Below, in pieces: positions 1 to 4,268 of a stretch of 5,404 bases of DNA. The notes under the pieces are model-generated. The model did not search any database. It was not told the origin of the DNA and worked only from the letters and a program-made list of their open reading frames with translations. Numbering within the stretch: position 1 is the stretch's first letter; the number at the start of each line of letters is the position of its first letter. The translations under genes were made by a program, and so were the position numbers. Source of the DNA: an uncultured Propionibacteriaceae bacterium (lineage in GTDB: Bacteria > Actinomycetota > Actinomycetes > Propionibacteriales > Propionibacteriaceae); NCBI GenBank assembly GCA_945875065.1, contig CAMCJC010000204.1, positions 1 through 5,404 on the forward strand, read 5' to 3'.

Positions 1-708
1 TTCCCGGAGGCTTCAGCGTGGGCGACTCCGTTGATCCTCGTGTGGGCCATCGTCTCGATGATTTACGGAGCGCTCATGGCGCTGTCCAGCCCCGACCTGC
101 TGCGGTTCGTGTCCTACACCTCTGTCAGCCACTTCGGGTTCATGGTCTTCGGCGTGTTCGCCCTGACCAGCCAATCTCTGACCGGCTCGGTGTTCTACAT
201 GCTCAACCACGGATTCTCGACGGCGGCGCTGTTCCTGGTCGTCGGCTTCCTGGTGCACCGTCGCGGCTCGGCTCGCGTCGACGCGTTCGGCGGCGTGCAG
301 AAGACCGCCCCGGTGCTGGCGGGCGTGTTCCTTCTCTCGGGCCTGTCGGCGCTGGCGCTGCCGGGCATGTCGAGCTTCGTCTCGGAGTTCCTGGTGCTCG
401 CTGGCTCATGGCAGCGGTACCCGATCCACACCGCCGTTATCACCCTCGGCATGGTGCTGGGCGCCGCGTACGTCCTGACGGTTTACAAGACGACGATGAC
501 CGGACCGGTCACCGCGGAGGTCGACGACAAGGTGAGTCGCGACCTCGACGGCAGGGAGCGCGTCGTCGTCGCCCCGCTGCTGATCCTGTTGCTGGTGTTC
601 GGCTTCTTCCCGAAGCCGGTGCTGTCGGTCGCCGACGCGGCCGCCGAGCAGGTGATGACCACGCTGGGGGTTTCTGACCCCGCCCCGTCGATTCAGGGAG
701 ACAACTGA
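1..708 (+). CDS. nuoM: NADH-quinone oxidoreductase subunit M, C-terminal part (5' end outside window)
   Basis: This is the C-terminal 235 residues of NuoM, an antiporter-like proton-pumping subunit in the membrane arm of respiratory complex I. The frame is open from base 1, so the gene begins upstream; the TTG at 31 is only an internal Leu codon. Family landmarks, numbered in the fragment, are the segment SYTSVSHFGF (38-47), the membrane histidine in MLNHG (His70), and the late-helix glutamate in FVSEFLVL (Glu129, matching the conserved terminal Glu of NuoM). A final hydrophobic helix runs from about 188 to 203, followed by the NuoM-like GFFPKPVL. One oddity is that the segment usually reading D-x-K-R in this family reads DLLR (32-35), so the helix-8 lysine is absent. 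The stop codon overlaps the nuoN start, indicating one operon and translational coupling. The identification is secure; the missing N-terminal half cannot be assessed. Confidence 0.95.
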   Translation, partial: FPEASAWATPLILVWAIVSMIYGALMALSSPDLLRFVSYTSVSHFGFMVFGVFALTSQSLTGSVFYMLNHGFSTAALFLVVGFLVHRRGSARVDAFGGVQKTAPVLAGVFLLSGLSALALPGMSSFVSEFLVLAGSWQRYPIHTAVITLGMVLGAAYVLTVYKTTMTGPVTAEVDDKVSRDLDGRERVVVAPLLILLLVFGFFPKPVLSVADAAAEQVMTTLGVSDPAPSIQGDN

Positions 709-2279
709 TGAGCCCGCTTGAGATTGTTTTTCCCGAGCTGGAGTGGATGCTTGAGGCGCCGCTCATCGCGCTGATCGTCGGCGCCACCCTCGGCGTCCTA
801 GTCGAGGCGTTCGTGCCCCGGCGCTACCGCTACGGCGTGCAGGTCGTCCTCGCGGTCTTCGCGATCCTGTGGGCTCTTGGCCTGACCATCTTCAACTGGG
901 GCCAGGGTTCGTTCGAACTGGTCGCGGTCGGCACGTTCGCGATGGATGGACCGGCGTACTTCTTCTGGACGTTGCTGCTCATCGTCGGGCTCGGGGGGGT
1001 CGCGCTCTTCGCCGAGCGTGAGGTCGGTGGCGGGGTCTCCGCGTTCGCCGCTTCGGCCGCGACGGTGCCCGGCTCGCCGCTGGAGCGGGAAGCCGAGAGC
1101 CAGCGCCGCGAACACACCGAGGTCTTCCCCCTGATCCTGTTCTCGCTATTCGGCATGCTGATGTTCGCCGCCGCCAACGACCTGCTGACGCTGTTCGTGG
1201 CGCTCGAGGTGTTCTCGCTGCCCCTGTACCTGTTGTCGGGCATGGCGCGTCGTCGCCGTCTGATCAGCCAGGAAGCGGCGCTGAAGTACTTCCTGCTCGG
1301 CGCGTTCAGTTCCGCGTTCTTCCTGTTTGGCGTGGCCCTGATCTACGGGTATTCCGGATCATTTACTTACAACAAGATCGTCGACGCCATCGCGCTCGGC
1401 CAAGCCCCCTGGGCGCTGCTGCTGACCGGCCTGTCGATGCTCGCCGTCGGTCTGCTGTTCAAGATCGGTGCGGTGCCGTTCCATTCATGGACGCCCGACG
1501 TCTACACCGGTGCCCCGACTCCGGTGACCGGGTTCATGGCGATCGCCACCAAGACCGCTGCGGTCGCGGCGCTGCTGCGGGCGTTCTACGTCGCCCTCGG
1601 CGCCGCCCGGTGGAACTGGCAGCCGATCTTCGCGACGATCGCGGTGCTGACCATGATCGTCGGTGCGGTCATCGGTCTGGTGCAAAACGACATCAAGCGT
1701 CTGCTGGCGTACTCGTCGATCGCGCACGCGGGCTTCATCCTCGCCGGTTTCATCGCCGCGCAGGGGGCGGGCGACGGCGTCGCCGTGGCTTCGATGCCGG
1801 CGATCGGGTTCTACCTGCTGGCCTACGGGCTCGCGACACTAGGCGCGTTCGCCATCATCGCGATGGTGCGGCGCTCCGGCGGCGAGGCGAACTCCCTGGA
1901 AGCGTGGCACGGCCTAGGGCGCAGCAATCCGGTGATCGCGGCGATCATGACGCTGTTCATGCTGAGCTTCGCCGGCATCCCGCTGACCGCCGGGTTCATT
2001 GGGAAGCTGCTGGTGTTCTCCGCGGCGTGGCAGGGCGGCTATGGTTGGCTGGTGTTCGTCGCGATCCTCGCGAGCCTCATCACGGCCTACTTCTACCTGA
2101 AGGTCATAGTCGCGATGTGGTTCAAGGCACCGGTCTCCGGCGAGCAGGGTGCCGTCGCCGCGGCCTCCGGCTGGTCGTGGGCGGTGCTGGTTGTCTCGGC
2201 AGCCGCGACCGTGTTCCTGGGCCTCGTCCCGGGTGGCATCCTTGATCTCGCGGCGAGCGCCGCGCAGTTCATCCGCTGA
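708..2279 (+). CDS. nuoN: NADH-quinone oxidoreductase subunit N
   Basis: NuoN is a complex I membrane subunit with the antiporter fold, taking part in proton translocation coupled to menaquinone reduction. The 523-residue product is hydrophobic throughout. Expected charged residues are in place: Glu167 in FVALEVFSLPLYLL, Lys252 in LLFKIGAVPFHSWTPDVY, Lys282 in ATKTAAV, Lys330 in QNDIKRLLAYSS, and Lys433 in GFIGKLLVF. The family signature GAPTPVTGFMA is at 268-278. It is longer than E. coli NuoN (about 485) mainly because of a hydrophilic loop at about 105-138 with a VPGSPLER motif. From memory this loop is typical of actinobacterial NuoN, so I read it as lineage-specific and not as a defect. 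The ATG at 708 overlaps the nuoM stop (ATGA), with AGGGAG at 695-700 as the ribosome binding site. NuoN is normally the last subunit of the nuo operon, and here only the prenyl synthase follows. Confidence 0.97.
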   Translation: MSPLEIVFPELEWMLEAPLIALIVGATLGVLVEAFVPRRYRYGVQVVLAVFAILWALGLTIFNWGQGSFELVAVGTFAMDGPAYFFWTLLLIVGLGGVALFAEREVGGGVSAFAASAATVPGSPLEREAESQRREHTEVFPLILFSLFGMLMFAAANDLLTLFVALEVFSLPLYLLSGMARRRRLISQEAALKYFLLGAFSSAFFLFGVALIYGYSGSFTYNKIVDAIALGQAPWALLLTGLSMLAVGLLFKIGAVPFHSWTPDVYTGAPTPVTGFMAIATKTAAVAALLRAFYVALGAARWNWQPIFATIAVLTMIVGAVIGLVQNDIKRLLAYSSIAHAGFILAGFIAAQGAGDGVAVASMPAIGFYLLAYGLATLGAFAIIAMVRRSGGEANSLEAWHGLGRSNPVIAAIMTLFMLSFAGIPLTAGFIGKLLVFSAAWQGGYGWLVFVAILASLITAYFYLKVIVAMWFKAPVSGEQGAVAAASGWSWAVLVVSAAATVFLGLVPGGILDLAASAAQFIR

Positions 2280-2280
2280 C

Positions 2281-2285
2281 GGGAG
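2281..2285 (+). promoter_or_regulatory. Ribosome binding site deciding a TTG start
   Basis: GGGAG lies two bases after the nuoN stop and five bases before TTG at 2291. No ATG or GTG sits at a comparable distance in that frame. The site therefore supports TTG as the real start of the polyprenyl synthase. With only 11 bases between the genes, no separate promoter is expected here. Confidence 0.7.
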
Positions 2286-2290
2286 TTTTC

Positions 2291-3238
2291 TTGGCCGAGA
2301 TCGAACCGTTCCTCGCCCGCTTCGAGGAGGAGTTGCGACGCGTCGCCGTCGCCGACTCCCCGTTTGTGACTGACGCCGCAACTCACCTGATCGCGGCCGG
2401 CGGGAAGCGGTTTCGACCGCTGCTGGTCTTCCTCGCCTCCTCTTTCGGGGGCGAGGTTGACCAGAGCCGGCTGCTGAAGGCGGCGCTGGTGATGGAACTG
2501 ACACACGTCGCCAGCCTCTACCACGATGACGTCATGGATGAGGCGGATGTGCGTCGCGCAGCACCGTCGGCCAATTCGCGGTGGGGTAACTCGATCGCGA
2601 TCCTTGCCGGCGACTACCTGTTCGCCAAGGCCTCCATCCTCGTCGCCGACCTGGGAACCGAGTACGTGCGAATCCAGGCGGAGACGTTCACTCGGCTGGT
2701 TCAGGGGCAGATCAACGAGACCCGCGGTCCCGTAGACGACCAGCCGCGCCTCGACCACTACTTGAAGGTTCTGTCGGATAAGACGGGATCCCTCATCGCC
2801 GCGTCCGCGCTGTTCGGCGGCATGGTCGCAGGCGTGCCGGCCGAGTGGCTCGACGCCCTGGCGGCCTACGGCGAGGAGGTGGGACTGGTATTCCAGCTCT
2901 CCGATGACCTCATCGACATCACCTCTGACGCGACCGGGAAAACCCCCGGCACCGATCTACGCGAGGGCGTCCCCACCCTGCCGACGCTCCTGCTCGAACG
3001 CTCTACCGATCCCGCCGACCAGCCTCTGAAGGACCTCCTCGCCAAAGACCTATCCTCCGACGAGGCCCTAGCGGAAGTGCTGGCCGGCTTGCGAGCCAAC
3101 AAGGTCATCGATCAGGCCCGAGCCGAGGTTCGGCGCCACGCCGACCTAGCGAAGGCCCATCTCGCTCCGCTCCCGGAGGGCGAGGTCAAAGACCAGCTGA
3201 TCCGGGTCTGCGACGATCTCGTCGATCGCACGACATAA
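2291..3238 (+). CDS. Trans-polyprenyl diphosphate synthase, probably for the menaquinone side chain
   Basis: This is a class I trans-isoprenyl diphosphate synthase that extends an allylic diphosphate with isopentenyl diphosphate units. The 315 residues match the family's usual length. Visible motifs in order are GGKRFRP (37-43, isopentenyl diphosphate binding); the first aspartate-rich motif DDVMD (79-83), followed by RR (88-89); KTGSLIAAS (164-172); and the second aspartate-rich motif DDLID (205-209) preceded by FQLS. Positions -5 and -4 before the first motif are Ala74 and Ser75. Aromatic residues there would block chain growth, so small ones suggest a long product of the heptaprenyl to decaprenyl type. 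The position 11 bases after nuoN suggests co-transcription with complex I and a job in menaquinone tail synthesis. Exact chain length cannot be read from sequence. It resembles the actinobacterial GrcC/HepT/IspB group, and I give no symbol because the ortholog is not certain. Confidence 0.9.
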   Translation: MAEIEPFLARFEEELRRVAVADSPFVTDAATHLIAAGGKRFRPLLVFLASSFGGEVDQSRLLKAALVMELTHVASLYHDDVMDEADVRRAAPSANSRWGNSIAILAGDYLFAKASILVADLGTEYVRIQAETFTRLVQGQINETRGPVDDQPRLDHYLKVLSDKTGSLIAASALFGGMVAGVPAEWLDALAAYGEEVGLVFQLSDDLIDITSDATGKTPGTDLREGVPTLPTLLLERSTDPADQPLKDLLAKDLSSDEALAEVLAGLRANKVIDQARAEVRRHADLAKAHLAPLPEGEVKDQLIRVCDDLVDRTT

Positions 3239-3267
3239 CCTGAACCCACGCCATGCCCTGCCCTTGA

Positions 3268-3289
3268 GAGGCGCCGGGCGGGAGGCCTC
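3268..3289. terminator. Weak hairpin between convergent gene ends
   Basis: GAGGC (3268-3272) can pair with GCCTC (3285-3289) around a 12-base GC-rich loop, in the 52-base gap where the prenyl synthase and rpmE2 converge. It sits one base outside the rpmE2 stop. There is no U-tract on either strand and the stem is only 5 bp. It is therefore a candidate bidirectional terminator on position more than on structure. Confidence 0.25.
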
Positions 3290-3290
3290 G

Positions 3291-3539
3291 CTACTTGCGG
3301 GTGCCGTAGCGCTGCTGGAAGCGCTCGACCCGGCCGGTGACGCTGAGCTTGCGTGCCTTACCGGTGTAGAACGGGTGGCTGTCAGCGGTGATGTCGGCAT
3401 CGACGAGCGGGTAGGTTTCGCCGTCGCTCCACACGATCGTCTGCTTGGAAGTCATCGTCGACCGAGTCAGGAACATCGTGCCGGTCGAGATGTCGCGGAA
3501 CACGACCGGGTGATAGTCGGGGTGGATACCGGGCTTCAT
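3291..3539 (-). CDS. rpmE2: Ribosomal protein L31 type B (zinc-independent form)
   Basis: This is large-subunit ribosomal protein bL31 in its type B form. The 82-residue product begins MKPGIHPDYHPVVFRD and carries SHPFYTG (54-60) and the C-terminal GRVERFQQRYG (69-79), all characteristic of L31. It contains no cysteine, so the zinc-binding cysteines of type A L31 are missing; this defines the zinc-independent version. In many bacteria this form is made when zinc is scarce and replaces the zinc-containing paralogue, freeing zinc; that role is inferred here from family knowledge. The ATG at 3539-3537 has AGGAG five bases upstream (complement of 3545-3549). The gene is divergent from rpmB across 83 bases and shares a palindromic operator candidate with it. 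A zinc-type rpmE elsewhere in the genome would be expected. Confidence 0.96.
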   Translation of the reverse strand: MKPGIHPDYHPVVFRDISTGTMFLTRSTMTSKQTIVWSDGETYPLVDADITADSHPFYTGKARKLSVTGRVERFQQRYGTRK

Positions 3540-3557
3540 GGGCTCTCCTAGACGAAC

Positions 3558-3585
3558 TTGCGTAGCATTTGGGACCCATTATCAT
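3558..3585 (+). promoter_or_regulatory. Candidate sigma70-like promoter for rpmB-rpmG
   Basis: A -35 element TTGCGT (3558-3563) is followed, after a 16-base spacer, by a -10 element TATCAT (3580-3585; 5 of 6 matches to TATAAT). The start of transcription would fall near 3592, giving a leader of about 30 bases with AAGGAG at 3613-3618 before the rpmB ATG. The -10 box lies inside the palindrome at 3573-3593 and overlaps the opposing rpmE2 -10 box. The -35 match is weak, so this is a prediction. Confidence 0.5.
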
Positions 3586-3593
3586 TAGGGGTC
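3573..3593. promoter_or_regulatory. 21-bp palindromic operator candidate, possibly a Zur box
   Basis: Arms GACCC (3573-3577) and GGGTC (3589-3593) are perfect inverted complements around a central C at 3583. Of the ten symmetric pairs, eight match; only 3578/3588 and 3580/3586 do not. On the - strand the centre reads TAATGATAAT, resembling the AT-rich Fur/Zur family core (actinobacterial Zur sites centre on AATGATT-like sequence). It covers the -10 boxes of both divergent promoters, and the genes on both sides encode zinc-free ribosomal proteins, a classic Zur regulon. The GC-rich arms differ from the AT-rich arms of well-known Zur boxes, so the regulator's identity is inference. Confidence 0.6.
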
Positions 3594-3606
3594 GGCTGTT
3601 ACACAA
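3578..3606 (-). promoter_or_regulatory. Candidate sigma70-like promoter for rpmE2
   Basis: Read on the - strand, TTGTGT (complement of 3601-3606) is followed by exactly 17 bases and then GATAAT (complement of 3578-3583; 5 of 6 matches to TATAAT). Transcription would begin near 3571, about 31 bases before the rpmE2 ATG. The -10 box shares four bases with the opposing rpmB -10 box, so polymerase could hardly occupy both promoters at once. Confidence 0.5.
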
Positions 3607-3622
3607 CTTTGCAAGGAGTCGC

Positions 3623-3859
3623 ATGTCTCGTCACTGCCAGGTCACCGAAGCCGTACCGGGCTTTGGGCATAACGTTCCGTGGTCGAAGAAGAAGACCGCT
3701 CGTCGATTCAACGTCAACGTGCAGACCAAGCGGTACTGGGTGCCGTCCCTAGGGCGCACCGTCAAGCTCACCGTCTCGGCCCGGGGAATCAAGGTGATCG
3801 ATGCTCGGGGCATCGACGCCGTCGTCGCCGACATGCTGGCCAGGGGGGTGAAGCTCTGA
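3623..3859 (+). CDS. rpmB: Ribosomal protein L28 (form without zinc ribbon)
   Basis: This is large-subunit ribosomal protein bL28, 78 residues. It begins MSRHCQVT and continues with PGFG (12-15), FNVNVQTKRYWVPSLGR (29-45) and VSARGIKVIDARGIDAVVA (51-69), the hallmark L28 body. The only cysteine is Cys5, so it cannot form the two CxxC pairs of zinc-binding actinobacterial L28. The start is ATG 3623 with AAGGAG at 3613-3618; the frame is open further upstream to 3569, but that stretch lies in the promoter and does not resemble L28. Two local oddities are Glu9, where the family normally has Gly (CQVTG), and PWSKKK (19-24) in place of the usual His/Arg-rich stretch. The stop overlaps the rpmG start (ATGA). 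Expression together with rpmG and rpmE2 under zinc limitation is inferred. Confidence 0.95.
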   Translation: MSRHCQVTEAVPGFGHNVPWSKKKTARRFNVNVQTKRYWVPSLGRTVKLTVSARGIKVIDARGIDAVVADMLARGVKL

Positions 3860-4026
3860 TGGCCAAGAAGAACGACCTGCGACCGCTGATCAAGCTCCGG
3901 TCGACGGCTGGCACCGGGTACACCTATGTGACTCGGAAGAATCGCCGCAACGACCCCGAGCGCCTCGTCCTTCGCAAGTACGACCCGGTCGTGCGCAAAC
4001 ACGTCGAGTTCAAAGAGGCTAGGTGA
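3859..4026 (+). CDS. rpmG: Ribosomal protein L33 (zinc-independent form)
   Basis: This is large-subunit ribosomal protein bL33, 55 residues and very basic. It carries the diagnostic RPLIKLRSTAGTGYTYVTRK (8-27) and NRRNDPERLVLRKYDPVVRKH (28-48). It has no cysteine, so the two CxxC zinc-binding pairs of the zinc form are absent. The ATG at 3859 overlaps the rpmB TGA (ATGA), which points to translational coupling; GGGGGG at 3843-3848 lies in the usual ribosome binding position. Alongside rpmB and rpmE2 it completes a set of three zinc-sparing 50S proteins. The 30S partners often found in such clusters (rpsN, rpsR) do not follow here. Confidence 0.96.
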   Translation: MAKKNDLRPLIKLRSTAGTGYTYVTRKNRRNDPERLVLRKYDPVVRKHVEFKEAR

Positions 4027-4041
4027 AGCAAACTGTGGTCT

Positions 4042-4071
4042 CGCACCATGGGGCCGGGGCCGTGGGCTGCG
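4042..4071 (+). terminator. GC-rich hairpin after rpmG, possible terminator
   Basis: Fifteen bases after the rpmG stop, CGCACCA (4042-4048) can pair with TGG (4063-4065) and TGCG (4068-4071), with a two-base bulge. The loop contains two GGCC units. No U-tract follows, so this is at best a hairpin-only terminator; such weak candidates are common in high-GC genomes. Confidence 0.25.
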
Positions 4072-4253
4072 CTGCTGCGTGCCACTTATGGAGAACTTGC
4101 CCCAGGAGCGAGGGGTCTTGATCGAGGCTTCCACGGCGGGCTGGCTCACTCGTTATATGTTTGTGACCTGGAACCTGCCCGTAACCGGGGATTTTCGAGC
4201 ACAATTAGGAAGTCGAGCGACGGGAGCCTGGTGGCAATCGCGCACGCTCGGCG
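4072..4253. other. Region without a supported gene between rpmG and the membrane protein gene
   Basis: The whole gap from the rpmG stop to the next ATG is 242 bases. I see no recognisable protein, tRNA or riboswitch in it. It must hold the promoter of the downstream gene unless rpmG transcription reads through. TTGTGA (4161-4166) and CACAAT (4200-4205) look like -35 and -10 elements, but the 33-base separation is far too long for them to work as a pair. Small GC hairpins occur at 4100-4115 and 4178-4189 (CCCG, loop TAAC, CGGG, followed by a short TTTT at 4192-4195), too weak to call. Confidence 0.5.
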
Positions 4254-4264
4254 AAGGAAGGAAG
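4254..4264 (+). promoter_or_regulatory. Purine-rich ribosome binding site of the membrane protein gene
   Basis: AAGGAAGGAAG contains two overlapping Shine-Dalgarno-like units and ends four bases before the ATG at 4269. An in-frame TAG lies at 4206-4208 and no start codon falls between it and 4269, so this site fixes the start. Confidence 0.75.
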
Positions 4265-4268
4265 CCAG

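Noticed and set aside
31..708. TTG at base 31 as a start for nuoM
   Set aside because: The frame is open to the window's first base and homology continues upstream, so this is an internal Leu codon.
1487..2245. Long + strand open frame inside nuoN (252 codons)
   Set aside because: The translation is Arg/Gly/Asp-rich without motifs, as expected from a GC-rich gene read in the wrong frame. NuoN in the other frame is unmistakable.
1914..2758. Two long - strand open frames opposite the nuoN end and the prenyl synthase
   Set aside because: Low-complexity Arg/Pro-rich translations antisense to two well-identified genes, with no family resemblance.
3569..3622. N-terminal extension of L28 from an earlier in-frame ATG
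   Set aside because: It would lie within the promoter region and add residues unlike L28. ATG 3623 has a good AAGGAG and gives the standard 78-residue length.
4178..4195. Short hairpin CCCG/CGGG followed by TTTT as an intrinsic terminator
   Set aside because: The stem is only four base pairs and the T run is short, which is easily found by chance in this sequence.
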